The translations under genes and the position numbers were made by a program. Below the pieces are notes generated by a model, which ran no database searches, was not told where the DNA came from, and saw only the letters and a list, made by a program, of their open reading frames with translations. Of a stretch of 64,000 nucleotides of DNA, positions 24,638 through 33,724 are shown one piece after another (the first letter of the stretch is position 1; each line of letters starts with the position of its first letter). Origin of the DNA: Caballeronia udeis (GTDB taxonomy: Bacteria > Pseudomonadota > Gammaproteobacteria > Burkholderiales > Burkholderiaceae); the NCBI RefSeq assembly GCF_001544555.2, contig NZ_FCOK02000025.1, forward strand, positions 1 through 64,000, in the 5' to 3' direction.

Positions 24638-24758
24638 GCGCCGGAACACGGGGCCGCGCGTTGGCTAGCCTGGCCGCGCGCGGCCCTGCGCGTCTTGCAG
24701 TAACCCGTCTGAAAGGCGCGAGCCTTACACTTCGCCGCTCCCCTCTTCTTCCCTACCG

Positions 24759-26126
24759 ATGGACGCAGAACGCGGTCTTCCTCTTCCCCAGCGCTATTGG
24801 GCCATCCTGGTCGTGGCGCTCGGCATTACGCTCGCGGTACTCGATGGCGCCATCGCCAACGTCGCGCTTCCGACCATCGCCCGCAATCTGAACGCCAGTC
24901 CCGCCGACTCCATCTGGGTCGTCAACGCGTATCAGCTCGCCATCACAGTCTCGCTGCTGCCGCTCGCCTCGCTCGGCGACCGGATCGGCTACCGGCGGGT
25001 GTATATGTCCGGACTCGCGCTATTCACCATCGCGTCGTTCGGATGCGCGCTCTCGGGCTCGCTCACGTCGCTCGCCATTGCACGGGTGATACAAGGCTTC
25101 GGCGCGGCGGGAATCATGAGCGTCAACACGGCGCTGGTGCGCATGATCTATCCCTCCGAGCATCTGGGCCGCGGCGTGAGCATCAACGCCTCCGTGGTGG
25201 CGATCTCGTCGGTCATAGGACCCACGGTCGCGTCCGGCGTCCTCGCGGTTGCACCCTGGCCGTGGCTCTTCGCGATCAACGTGCCGATCGGTGTTGCCGC
25301 ATGCGCCGTTGGCTGGCGAGCGTTGCCGCGCACGCTGGGACACCGGCAGCCTTATGACTATCTCAGCGCGGTGATGAACGCGGCGGTGTTCGGCCTCGCG
25401 ATCACCGCTGTCGATGGGCTCGGCCACGGCGAACATCGTCTGTATGTGGTCGCCGAGTTCCTGGTGGCCGGCGCGATCGGATACTTTTTCGTGCGGCGCC
25501 AACTGACGCAGGCCGCGCCGCTCCTGCCTATCGATCTGCTGCGAATCCCCGTGTTCGCGCTGTCGATCGCCACCTCTTTTTGCTCGTTCACCGCGCAGAT
25601 GCTGACGTTCGTCTCGCTGCCGTTCCTGCTGCAGGAGACCTTCGGCATGAGCCAGGTGCAGACAGGATTCCTGATGACGCCGTGGCCGCTGGTGATCGTA
25701 TTCATCGCGCCACTCGCCGGCATGTTGTCCGACCGGTATTCGGCGGGCATGCTCGGCGGCATCGGGCTGGCCATCATGACGCTTGGCTTGCTGCTCCTCG
25801 CGACGACCGGTGCGCATCCTGCGCCCTTCGATATCGCGTGGCGCATGGCGCTGTGCGGCCTCGGCTTCGGTTTGTTCCAGTCGCCGAACAATCGCCAGAT
25901 GCTGTCGGCGGCGCCGCGTCATCGCAGCGGCGGTGCAAGCGGCATGCTCGGCACTGCACGGCTCTCCGGACAGACACTGGGTGCGGCGCTCGTCGCCCTG
26001 ATCTTCGGCATTGCACCGCAGCACGGCACGACCATTACGCTGGTTGTCGCGGCGGGCTTCGCTGCCGCGGCGGCGATGGTCAGCCTGATGCGCATTTCGC
26101 GCAGCGGGACGCCCGCGACCGCCTGA
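24759..26126 (+). CDS. MFS drug/metabolite exporter (DHA2-like)
   Basis: 455 residues with about 14 hydrophobic segments. The family motifs are seen: ALGITLAVLDGAIANVALPT (TM1), SLGDRIGYRRVYMSG (motif A) and ARVIQGFGAAGIMSV. Related proteins (EmrB/QacA) export drugs or metabolites by proton antiport at the inner membrane. No partner membrane-fusion gene is adjacent, so the substrate is unknown. Confidence 0.9.
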   Translation: MDAERGLPLPQRYWAILVVALGITLAVLDGAIANVALPTIARNLNASPADSIWVVNAYQLAITVSLLPLASLGDRIGYRRVYMSGLALFTIASFGCALSGSLTSLAIARVIQGFGAAGIMSVNTALVRMIYPSEHLGRGVSINASVVAISSVIGPTVASGVLAVAPWPWLFAINVPIGVAACAVGWRALPRTLGHRQPYDYLSAVMNAAVFGLAITAVDGLGHGEHRLYVVAEFLVAGAIGYFFVRRQLTQAAPLLPIDLLRIPVFALSIATSFCSFTAQMLTFVSLPFLLQETFGMSQVQTGFLMTPWPLVIVFIAPLAGMLSDRYSAGMLGGIGLAIMTLGLLLLATTGAHPAPFDIAWRMALCGLGFGLFQSPNNRQMLSAAPRHRSGGASGMLGTARLSGQTLGAALVALIFGIAPQHGTTITLVVAAGFAAAAAMVSLMRISRSGTPATA

Positions 26127-26266
26127 AGCTATCGCATCCGCTTCTCTTATCCAGACCTGCACTACAGCTTCGCATTACAGCTTTGTAGGCACACCCTTTG
26201 CTGAATTGAACGAACATGGCCCCGCACCTGGGGGCCGCTTTGTTCAATGCATCAGGGAGCTTATTC

Positions 26267-26530
26267 ATGGCTGATTCCCTCGCCAGTTGCAGGGTCGTGA
26301 TTCTCGCTGTGGATGGCTTCGAACAAGCCAAACCCGTCGCGCCGCGGAACGCGCTGAAAGCAAACGGCACGCAAGTCCGCGCGATCTCGCAAAAGCCGGG
26401 ACAAACTCAGGGTTTCGTGCAGACCGACAAGCGCGACATGGTCAAGGTCGACGTCCACGCGCTGCCGATTATCAAGCATCACTACGCAATGGCGCAGCAA
26501 CTCGACAGGCTCAACGGGGTGACGCCATGA
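26267..26530 (+). pseudogene. Truncated DJ-1/PfpI-type gene
   Basis: The frame from ATG 26267 (GGAG upstream) begins like an intact PfpI/DJ-1 protein (RVVILAVDGFEQAKPVAPRN, then PGQTQGFVQTDKRDMVKVDV). It then jumps to a tail, HALPIIKHHYAMAQQLDRL, and ends after 87 residues, against about 180-190 for the family. The nucleophile Cys region (normally around residue 100-115) is missing, so it cannot work as a deglycase or protease. It looks like an internal deletion in frame. It overlaps a possible ATG of the next gene by 4 bases. Confidence 0.6.
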
Positions 26531-26598
26531 CGGCCTCCTCCGCTTCGCTCACCCCCTCATCCTTTCCGCAACCCCGGCCGGCCTACGAGGACTCGACC

Positions 26599-26886
26599 AT
26601 GCATATCCGGTTTTCCGACGACGCCCCCACCTACGACGGCGACGATCTGGCGCTTCATTTCACTGCGCTGATCGACGCCCAGCCGGTCGTGTGTTCCATC
26701 ACCGCTGAAGCGCTCGAGGATCATTTCGGCGCCGCTTCCGCACGGGAAGACGATCTGCTCCCGGCGTTCGAACGGGGCCGCGCAAGAATCCGCGCGGTGT
26801 GTGCGGAAGCGCTTGACAGCAATGGCGGAGAGAGCGTCGTATTACGTAGCGGATTGTTCCGCGTGGCGGGCATGGAACCGGAGTGA
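26599..26886 (+). CDS. DUF1488 protein (95 aa)
   Basis: I chose ATG 26599 (GAGGA 7 bases upstream); ATG 26527, overlapping the previous stop, is an alternative. The DUF1488 pattern is clear: MHIRFSDDAPTYDGDDLALH, VVCSITAEALEDHFGAAS, then LPAFERGRARIRAVCAEAL. Small soluble protein of unknown function. Confidence 0.75.
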   Translation: MHIRFSDDAPTYDGDDLALHFTALIDAQPVVCSITAEALEDHFGAASAREDDLLPAFERGRARIRAVCAEALDSNGGESVVLRSGLFRVAGMEPE

Positions 26887-26953
26887 GCGCGCGCTTCGTC
26901 CGTCATGGTTCATCAACGCGTTTCATTGAAACAAACGCTTCCTGGAGGTCCTC

Positions 26954-27571
26954 ATGTCCCTGATCATTGCAGGACGGTTTCAAACCTTTCCCAAAGCAGA
27001 AGCCGCAGCCCAGCGCCTGTTCGCGAACGGGTTTGTCGAAGAAGATGTCACGCTCTTTTATGTCGCCCCGAGCGGCCAGCACGCACTGATCGAAACGGGC
27101 GGCGACCACCACGCCGACGCAGGTGCCAAGGACGCATCGAAGGGAGCGGGCAAGGGCGTCACGATTGGCGCGGTGCTCGGCGCAATTGTCGGTGCAGGCA
27201 TTTTCGTGTTGACCAAGGCGCCTTGGCTCGCCGCGGTGCTTGCTGCCGGAGCAGGCGCTTATGTGGGGTCGCTGATGGGTGCCATGTCGCATGCGCGTTC
27301 GGGCAAACGCGATCCCGCCCAGTGGACTAGCGCAGAGAATCACGGGTCGGCCAACGCCCTTGACGCGAGGCATTCCGGTGTTGTCGTAGCCGTGCATGTC
27401 GGACCGGAATTGCAGGCGCAGGCAGCAGCCATTCTTCGTGACGCGGGCGGCATAGAAGTCGAACGTGCATCGGGCCAATGGCGCAATGGCCGCTGGGCCG
27501 ACTTCGATCCGGTCAAGCCGCCGGAACCGGTTCGCGAGTTCGCCGAACCGCGTGCGTCAGTTGGTAGGTAG
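26954..27571 (+). CDS. Glycine-zipper stress-type membrane protein
   Basis: 205 residues with an AGGAGG-like ribosome-binding site. The N-terminal domain (about 1-50: SLIIAGRFQTFPKAEAAAQR) resembles the small ferredoxin-like fold of general stress proteins. Residues about 68-112 hold Gly/Ala-rich membrane segments (GVTIGAVLGAIVGAGIFVL). A second small domain (about 135-170) repeats the first (VVVAVHVGPELQAQAAAIL). The architecture suggests an inner-membrane stress protein. Function unknown. Confidence 0.7.
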   Translation: MSLIIAGRFQTFPKAEAAAQRLFANGFVEEDVTLFYVAPSGQHALIETGGDHHADAGAKDASKGAGKGVTIGAVLGAIVGAGIFVLTKAPWLAAVLAAGAGAYVGSLMGAMSHARSGKRDPAQWTSAENHGSANALDARHSGVVVAVHVGPELQAQAAAILRDAGGIEVERASGQWRNGRWADFDPVKPPEPVREFAEPRASVGR

Positions 27572-27837
27572 TTGGTGCATAAGGTCAGGTGATTCAGGTC
27601 GCTTCCCGGGCGGCCTGGATCACTTTCACGCAAAGCACATGCTACATATTGGCTCTCTCCTTCAAGACAATGCGTGAGCACGAAGCGCGGCTTGTCGCGG
27701 CTTGTTTGTACCGATTCGCGACGTCGGGCCCCGTCGGTCAGGCGATATCGGGCACGGCCGTTGCGACTCCCCTGTGGACCGCGATGCAGGGATTCAGAGG
27801 TCCGCGGGCTATCTTCGATCACTCACAGGAGGTTCAT

Positions 27838-28290
27838 ATGAGCACAAAAGTCGTATCGGTATTGAACGATCTGGTTGAAACGTCGAAGGACGGCGAAAAG
27901 GGCTTCCGGAAGGCCGCGGAAGACACCAAGAACACGACCCTGAAGCAACTCTTCGCAGACCGCGCCGATGACTGCGCGCGGGGTGCACACGAGTTGCAGG
28001 ATGTGGTCGCAAGATTGGGCGGAAAGCCGCAGACCGGCGGCACGGTGGGCGGAGCGTTGCATCGCGGCTGGGTGGACATCAAGTCGGCGGTGGCCCATCG
28101 TACCGATCACGCAATCCTTGAGGAATGCGAGCGCGGCGAAGACGTCGCGAAGAAAAACTATCGTGACGCTCTGGACAAGGAACTACCGGCGGACGTGCGC
28201 GCTATCGTCGAGCGCCAATACCAGGGCGTAATTGAAAATCACGACCGTATCCGCAATCTGCGAGACCAATACGCCGTCGCCAAGCCGTAG
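27838..28290 (+). CDS. PA2169/DUF2383 four-helix-bundle protein
   Basis: 150 residues from ATG 27838 with a perfect AGGAGG. The helical pattern VLNDLVETSKDGEKGFRKAA, FADRADDCARGAHELQDVV and AILEECERGEDVAKKNYRDA matches the PA2169 family, ferritin-like bundles often induced by stress. The function is not settled. A terminator follows. Confidence 0.85.
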   Translation: MSTKVVSVLNDLVETSKDGEKGFRKAAEDTKNTTLKQLFADRADDCARGAHELQDVVARLGGKPQTGGTVGGALHRGWVDIKSAVAHRTDHAILEECERGEDVAKKNYRDALDKELPADVRAIVERQYQGVIENHDRIRNLRDQYAVAKP

Positions 28291-28314
28291 TTATTGGTCG
28301 TATGCCACCATCGA

Positions 28315-28346
28315 GCCGCTGCGTTGAAATCCGCGGCGGCTTTTTT
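28315..28346 (+). terminator. Rho-independent terminator
   Basis: The GCCGC-T-GCG arm (28315-28323) pairs with CGCGGCGGC (28332-28340), with six T after it. It ends the PA2169-type gene. The rest of 28347-28605 shows nothing recognisable. Confidence 0.7.
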
Positions 28347-28605
28347 GTTGGAGCGCATGTTCATATACCGATTCGTTATACGTAGTAAATTCTCGGATGA
28401 CCGACTCGCCGCGCGAGAGACAGCGCACCAGACACAGCAATATTTTTCGTCCGAGTCACGGGAATCACCTTTTCCTGAGGATCTGGTTCGTTGATATTGA
28501 ATCGAGACCAGAGCAGTTACGAGTGACGGACATCGTCGTTATGAAAATTCGTACTTCTTACTAATTACTTCCTGCCGCAGCCCGGTTGGCAACCAGACAA
28601 AAACA

Positions 28606-28636
28606 AAACGGGCAGCGAGCACGCTGCCCGTTTTTT
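28606..28636. terminator. Bidirectional terminator
   Basis: AAACGGGCAGCG (28606-28617) and CGCTGCCCGTTT (28622-28633) with T-runs on both strands. It ends the minus-strand BON gene. Confidence 0.8.
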
Positions 28637-28645
28637 CTACAACAC

Positions 28646-28978
28646 TTACTCTACGATTTTCAGGTGATTGCGCACCGACGCCACGCCGTCCACCTTCGAC
28701 ACCACGTCTTCCGCGCCGCTCTTGTCTTCAGCCGACGGCACCGTACCGGTCAGCGACACCACGCCTGCACGCGTCTTCACATGGATATGCGTCGACTTTA
28801 CGTTCTTCGCGCCCAGCAATTCCGCCTTGACCTTGGTGGTGATTGCCGTGTCATCGACCTTTGTGCCAATCGACGTGGAGGCGCCTGTCGACGTCGTGGC
28901 GGTTTGTGCACTGACGTTGAGTGCGAACACGACACACGCGATACCGCAGGCTGCCTTCAGGATTTGGGTCGATTTCAT
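28646..28978 (-). CDS. BON-domain periplasmic protein
   Basis: 110 residues. The signal peptide is about 1-24 (cut after VSA). One BON domain (about 42-108): DTAITTKVKAELLGAKNV, IHVKTRAGVVSLTGTVPS and VDGVASVRNHLKIVE. BON proteins such as OsmY bind membranes and help under osmotic or envelope stress. GGAGAGC lies before the ATG. It is a single gene with its own terminator. Confidence 0.92.
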   Translation of the reverse strand: MKSTQILKAACGIACVVFALNVSAQTATTSTGASTSIGTKVDDTAITTKVKAELLGAKNVKSTHIHVKTRAGVVSLTGTVPSAEDKSGAEDVVSKVDGVASVRNHLKIVE

Positions 28979-29094
28979 CGTTGCTCTCCTTCTAGAGTGA
29001 TTTAAAAAAACTGCGGCGTTACCGCTGTCTTATTCGAGCGCAGGCCGCCTCGTACGGCCGCAGCATCCTTGCTGCAAAGCCCTGCTCGTTTTCA

Positions 29095-29122
29095 TACCGG
29101 TAGCGCCAGGACGCTACCGGTA
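29095..29122. promoter_or_regulatory. Perfect 11-bp inverted repeat
   Basis: TACCGGTAGCG (29095-29105) and CGCTACCGGTA (29112-29122) with a 6-bp spacer. There is no T-run, so it is not a terminator. It may be an operator or a repeated palindrome. Confidence 0.5.
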
Positions 29123-29404
29123 GTGATAGGTCATACGCAATCAGCGTGCCGCATGGTCCGCTGCAACGGGCAAATGTAACCCGAAAGCGCGTTGAGACCG
29201 CGCGCGACAACGCCTGGCCGCTTTTTTATCGATGCAATGTTTATTCATGGAGGAGGACTCGGCCTGACCCTTCATACCCGCAGTGCTTTTGCCTGTTCGC
29301 GTGTAAAAAGTGCGCGCATTTGGCCGCCGATCGAACGCCTCGGCATGCCGCCGACGAACGAAAATCGTATTGAAATCTAGTGCTCACGCACTCTGCAGTG
29401 TGCA

Positions 29405-29420
29405 TGGCATGACTGTTGCT
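29405..29420 (+). promoter_or_regulatory. Sigma-54 promoter of rpoN
   Basis: TGGCAT (29405-29410), GACTG, TTGCT (29416-29420). The consensus is TGGCAC-N5-TTGCW with GG and GC separated by 10 bp, which is met exactly. It lies 44 bp before the rpoN ATG, so this rpoN copy is probably self-activated. Confidence 0.7.
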
Positions 29421-29464
29421 CTTAAAGGACCCACGAAAGTCCCAACATTGAGGAACAACACGCA

Positions 29465-30949
29465 ATGCCGCCTTCCCTCGAACTACGCACCAAGCAAAGT
29501 CTTGCGCTCACGCCGCGCCTTCAGCAATCGGTCCGTCTGCTGCAACTTTCATCGCTCGAGTTTCAGCAGGAATTGCGCAACGCGCTTGATACGAACCCCT
29601 TCCTCGAATACGACGAGACGCAAGCGGAAGACAACGCGCTCTCCACCGACAACGGCAACTCCATGGGCGACACGCCTGTGGCCAGCGACCAGACCGCGCC
29701 TGTCGACGCCCCCATGAGCGCCGAGAGCAACACCGACACATCGGACAGCAGCGACTCGTCGTCGCACGAGGATTCGATGAACGAGTTCTCGTCGGACCCG
29801 TTCGGCCGGACATCGACACGCAATAACGGCGATGGCGAAGGCTCCGACCCGGCTGACTGGGTTCGCATTGAACCGTCGCTGCATGAAACGCTGCACGATA
29901 CGCTGCGGCTCTATCCCATCAATGATCGCGACCGGGCAGTGGCGCAGCTCATCATCGAAGCACTCGATGACGACGGGTATCTGCGTCAGGATCTCCAGGA
30001 ACTGTCGGAGCTTGTGGATATCGAGCCGGCGCTGTCAGAAGAAGAGTTGAGTATTGCGTTGAAGCTCGTGCAATCGCTCGACAAGCCTGGCGTGGGGGCG
30101 CGCAACCTGTCCGAATGTTTGTCGCTGCAACTCGACGCGCTGGATCCGGAAACGCCCGGACGCGAAGTCGCACTCGAGATCGTCACGCATCATCTCGAGC
30201 GGCTTGCGCGACGCGAGCAAGCCGAGTTGCAAAAGAAGATCGGCTGCAGCGCGGAAGAACTGCGCATTGCCTGCGCGCTTGTGCGCAAGCTCGACCCGAA
30301 GCCGGGTGCGAACTACGGCGCGGCGGAAGACAACTATGTGGTCCCCGACGTGATCGTGCGCCAGGTCAAGAAGAACTGGGTCGTGACGATCAATCCGGCC
30401 GTGCTGCCCCGCGCCCGTATTCATCGCATGTACGCGGAATTGTTCGCGCAGTCGGCTGGCACAAGCCGCTCGCCGCTTGCTCAGCAACTGCAGGAAGCGC
30501 GCTGGCTGATCCGCAACGCGCAGCAACGCTTTACGACGATCCAGCGCGTGGCGGAATGCATCGTCTCGCATCAGAAGGCGTTTTTCGACTACGGTGAAAT
30601 CGCGTTGAAGCCGCTGGTACTGCGCGATGTCGCCGATGAACTCGAACTCCACGAGTCGACCATTTCCCGCGCGACAGGCAACAAGTACATGTCCACGCCA
30701 CGAGGCATTTTCGAGTTCAAGCACTTTTTCCCGCGCGAACTGAGCACCGAAAGCGGTGGCACCTGCTCGGCCGCTGCCGTGCGCGCCCTGCTGAAGGAAA
30801 TGATCGCGAAGGAGAGCAGCACAGACCCGCTGTCCGACGTGAGCCTCGCGAAGATGCTTGCGGATCAGGGCGTGATTGTGGCGCGCCGGACCGTGGCGAA
30901 GTACCGCCATTTGATGAAGGTGCCGCCGGCGGAACTGCGTCGCGGTTGA
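29465..30949 (+). CDS. rpoN: RNA polymerase sigma-54 factor
   Basis: 494 residues. Region I (about 1-50) contains LALTPRLQQSVRLLQLSSLE and contacts the activator and the -12 element. Region II is acidic and Ser/Asp-rich (about 60-125). The core-binding domain follows, then a helix-turn-helix (DVADELELHESTISRATGN) and the RpoN box ARRTVAKYRH near residue 475; the family norm is ARRTVAKYRE, so the final Glu is His. It is not beside the usual lptB/hpf/ptsN genes, so it is likely a second rpoN copy. The sigma-54 promoter in front suggests autoregulation, and two sigma-54 activators lie within 9 kb. Confidence 0.95.
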   Translation: MPPSLELRTKQSLALTPRLQQSVRLLQLSSLEFQQELRNALDTNPFLEYDETQAEDNALSTDNGNSMGDTPVASDQTAPVDAPMSAESNTDTSDSSDSSSHEDSMNEFSSDPFGRTSTRNNGDGEGSDPADWVRIEPSLHETLHDTLRLYPINDRDRAVAQLIIEALDDDGYLRQDLQELSELVDIEPALSEEELSIALKLVQSLDKPGVGARNLSECLSLQLDALDPETPGREVALEIVTHHLERLARREQAELQKKIGCSAEELRIACALVRKLDPKPGANYGAAEDNYVVPDVIVRQVKKNWVVTINPAVLPRARIHRMYAELFAQSAGTSRSPLAQQLQEARWLIRNAQQRFTTIQRVAECIVSHQKAFFDYGEIALKPLVLRDVADELELHESTISRATGNKYMSTPRGIFEFKHFFPRELSTESGGTCSAAAVRALLKEMIAKESSTDPLSDVSLAKMLADQGVIVARRTVAKYRHLMKVPPAELRRG

Positions 30950-30984
30950 AGTAAAAACGTCCGTCTGCACGGCCTGTAAAAAAC

Positions 30985-31014
30985 GCCCCCGGAAGACTTC
31001 CGGGGGCTTTTTTT
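30985..31014. terminator. Bidirectional terminator after rpoN
   Basis: GCCCCCGGAA and TTCCGGGGGC with a 3-base loop, A-run before and T-run after. It ends rpoN and the convergent YihY gene. Confidence 0.85.
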
Positions 31015-31912
31015 ATCGCCAGCCGGAGACTCTTTGCGTGCGTCTGCGCGCGATCATTGCCGATACCTCCGCGCCCAGCAGGAAGACCGCCGCCGAGTAG
31101 TACAGCCACATCAGGATGATCGCCAGCGACCCCGCCGCACCGAAGGTATTCGCCGTGCCCGCGTGCTGCAGATAGAACGCGAAGAGCCGTTTCCCTCCCT
31201 CGAACAACACCTCCGCGGTCAATGCGCCGAGCGCGGCATCACGCCATTGCATACGCGCGCTTGGCAGGAATTTAAGCAGCACCGCGAAAGCGAGCACCAT
31301 CATCAGCAAGGAAATGGCGCGCTGCGCCACCGCCGCGATCAGGTAGGACGGGCCGCTCGTGCCGAGCACCCATTGACCGACCAGGACTACAAGGGCGTCG
31401 AGCACGAGCAACGCGACAATCAGCAAGGCCGCCCCCAGGACAAACGCGAAGGAGATCGCCCGGACCCGCAGAAGCGCGATGATGCTGGCGCGAGTGCCGG
31501 TGATAGGCGCGGGCCAGATGACGTTGAGCGCGGTGTAAAGCGATGAAAAGGTCGCCGACGCCCCGATCAGCACGCCCACCCCCGACAAGATTGCAGTGCG
31601 CGTGGCTATGTCCGCATGCCAGGCGTTGGCGACGATCGCTTCCAGGCCGTGCGCGGCGTCGGCGCCTACTATTCCGGCAATTTCACCGAACAGACGCCCC
31701 TGGACCGCGTCGGCGCCGAAGAAGATGCTTGCCACCGCAATGATGATCACCAGCGTCGGCGCCAGGGAGAAAGCCGCAAAAAATGCGATTGCAGCCGAAA
31801 ACATCGCGCCGTGGTCCTGCGACCATTGGACGATCGGGTCCTGTATCCAGGACCAGAAGGACTTTAGTCGTTGGTCTTTGGCTGCTGTGTTCAAGGCTTG
31901 GCGCTCCCGCAT
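31013..31912 (-). CDS. YihY/virulence factor BrkB family membrane protein
   Basis: 299 residues with six hydrophobic segments. The family patterns are AMFSAAIAFFAAFSLAPTLV near the start and GALTAEVLFEGGKRLFAFYL with NTFGAAGSLAIILMWLYYSA late. These are inner-membrane proteins of unknown function; BrkB was first named for serum resistance, and some later work links the family to transport. It is a single gene, convergent with rpoN. Confidence 0.9.
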   Translation of the reverse strand: MRERQALNTAAKDQRLKSFWSWIQDPIVQWSQDHGAMFSAAIAFFAAFSLAPTLVIIIAVASIFFGADAVQGRLFGEIAGIVGADAAHGLEAIVANAWHADIATRTAILSGVGVLIGASATFSSLYTALNVIWPAPITGTRASIIALLRVRAISFAFVLGAALLIVALLVLDALVVLVGQWVLGTSGPSYLIAAVAQRAISLLMMVLAFAVLLKFLPSARMQWRDAALGALTAEVLFEGGKRLFAFYLQHAGTANTFGAAGSLAIILMWLYYSAAVFLLGAEVSAMIARRRTQRVSGWR

Positions 31913-32010
31913 ATATCGCTTCCGCGATGGTAGCGCGAATTTTAAGTTTGGCCGCGGCTGTCGGATTGGCGGAGATTCCTGCCAGTTTATTTAGTATTTC
32001 TTATTATTTC

Positions 32011-32050
32011 CCGTAAACAAACAACCCCGCGTCGTTTTATCGGCGCGGGG
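32011..32050 (-). terminator. Terminator of otsA
   Basis: CCCCGCG (32025-32031) and CGCGGGG (32044-32050). On the minus strand the stem is followed by TTGTTTGTTT. Confidence 0.65.
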
Positions 32051-32081
32051 CTGGATTCGTCTTACGTTTTTAGCTCTGCAT

Positions 32082-33524
32082 TTAGCTCGACGCGCGCGCC
32101 GGGCGTTTCGCCTCCGTCACTTGCCGCACCGCTTTCTTCGTGACCGACGCAGCCGTTGCCACGCTGCGCAAATCGCTCAGGAACGAATCGCGCCACACTG
32201 ACAGATTGTTCTCACGCAGCGGCGCCATCATGTCCGTATGACGCGCCTGCCGCTCGGCGAGAGGCATGGACAGCGCCCGCTCCAATGCCTCGGACATCTG
32301 CGACAGGTCGAACGGATTGACGACCAGCGCGCCCGGCAACTGATCCGCCGCGCCGGCAAACTGCGACAGCACCAGCGCCCCCGGATCGGCCGGGTCCTGC
32401 GACGCCACATATTCCTTCGCCACGAGGTTCATCCCGTCGCGCAAGGGCGTCACGTACCCAACCTGCGACAACCGGAACAAGGCCATCAGCAAGCTGCGAT
32501 CGTACTTGCGATTGAGATACTGGATTGGCGTCCAGTCGAGCTGGGCAAAACGGCCGTTGATGCGTCCAGCCTCCCCTTCCAGGTTCTGCCGGATGCGCTG
32601 GTACGTCTGCACGTCGGAACGCGTTGGCGGTGCGATCTGCACCATCGACACCCGCCCGTGCCACCCCGGCGCGTGCAGCAGCAATCGTTCGAATGCCTGG
32701 AAACGCTCGGCAAGCCCCTTCGAATAATCGAGCCGGTCCACGCTCATGATCAGCTTGCGGCCGCGCAAACTGTCGCGCAGGCTCTTCACCGGCTTGCGAT
32801 TCGAAAATTGCTCGGCGGCCTTTGCAATGGCGTCCGGATAAATGCCGATCGGATAGGCCCCGACCTTCAGCATGCGCCCGTGGGCCTGCAGCATCCCGTC
32901 TTCGCTGAGATGCCCCAACTGCCCGCGCTCGATGTAGTCGACAAACGACTGCTTGTCCGACTCGGTCTGGAAACCAACGATGTCATAACTGCACATCGCC
33001 TTGATCAGCTCCTCGTGTGGCGGCACCGTACGCAGGATCTCAGGCACCGGAAACGGGATATGCAGGAAAAACCCGATGGGATTCATGATGCCCGCCGCCC
33101 GGCATTCCTGCGCGAACGGCAGCAAGTGATAGTCGTGCACCCAGATGATGTCGTCGGGTTCGAGCAGCGGCTTGAGCTGTTTGGCCAGCGCCTCGTTGAC
33201 CCGTGCGTAGCCGGCATATTCCTCACGATCGAACCGCGACAGGTCGTTGCGGTAGTGAAATGTCGGCCACAACGTCGCGTTGGAAAAGCCGCGGTAGTAC
33301 TGGTCGTAATCGCGCCGGGTGAGCCCGACGGTCGCATACGTCACGTTGCCACGCTTCTCGATGACCGGCGCCGAGGCCTCACCCACAATCTCGCCGCTCC
33401 AGCCGAACCACACACCGCCTGTCTCCTTCAACGCGTCCAGAACCCCGATCGCCAAACCGCCTGCGGCAGGTTTGCCTTCCTGGATCGGCGCCACGCGATT
33501 CGATACCACGATCAATCTGCTCAT
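32082..33524 (-). CDS. otsA: Trehalose-6-phosphate synthase
   Basis: 480 residues, a usual length for OtsA. It makes trehalose-6-phosphate from UDP-glucose and glucose-6-phosphate in the cytoplasm. GT20 motifs are present: LIVVSNRVAPIQ with GGLAIGVLDAL (about 3-32), VWFGWSGE, IWVHDYHLLPF (about 128-138), SVDRLDYSKGLAERF (about 260-275) and GMNLVAKEYVA (about 365). GAGGTGAAGCAGTA precedes the ATG. No otsB lies beside it. A sigma-54 promoter lies 55 bp upstream. Confidence 0.97.
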   Translation of the reverse strand: MSRLIVVSNRVAPIQEGKPAAGGLAIGVLDALKETGGVWFGWSGEIVGEASAPVIEKRGNVTYATVGLTRRDYDQYYRGFSNATLWPTFHYRNDLSRFDREEYAGYARVNEALAKQLKPLLEPDDIIWVHDYHLLPFAQECRAAGIMNPIGFFLHIPFPVPEILRTVPPHEELIKAMCSYDIVGFQTESDKQSFVDYIERGQLGHLSEDGMLQAHGRMLKVGAYPIGIYPDAIAKAAEQFSNRKPVKSLRDSLRGRKLIMSVDRLDYSKGLAERFQAFERLLLHAPGWHGRVSMVQIAPPTRSDVQTYQRIRQNLEGEAGRINGRFAQLDWTPIQYLNRKYDRSLLMALFRLSQVGYVTPLRDGMNLVAKEYVASQDPADPGALVLSQFAGAADQLPGALVVNPFDLSQMSEALERALSMPLAERQARHTDMMAPLRENNLSVWRDSFLSDLRSVATAASVTKKAVRQVTEAKRPARASS

Positions 33525-33578
33525 TACTGCTTCACCTCATCAGTTGTCGTTGCTCGTTCGAATTGACCGACATAGCAA

Positions 33579-33594
33579 TGCAAGACACGTGCCT
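33579..33594 (-). promoter_or_regulatory. Sigma-54 promoter of otsA
   Basis: On the minus strand it reads AGGCAC, GTGTC, TTGCA, one mismatch from TGGCAC-N5-TTGCA with the exact GG-N10-GC spacing. The predicted transcript starts about 45 bp before the ATG. Confidence 0.65.
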
Positions 33595-33724
33595 TTTTTA
33601 CAATTTGGAAAATAAAAATTGTGTATAAATGTGACAGGCGAACGAAAACATGCGGCGATAACGCGCCACGCAGAAGATTTTCATGGTGGCGCACATCGCG
33701 CAATCCGGCTGCTTCAGGGCCGGT

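Larger units (their letters stand above)
28979..29464. other. Intergenic region upstream of rpoN
   Basis: It holds the 11-bp inverted repeat at 29095-29122 and the sigma-54 promoter at 29405-29420. A minus-strand frame (29019-29210) runs through the inverted repeat but has no ribosome-binding site. I do not call it a gene. Confidence 0.5.

Noticed and set aside
29019..29210. 63-codon minus-strand frame in the rpoN upstream region
   Set aside because: It contains the perfect inverted repeat and has no ribosome-binding site; composition not convincing.
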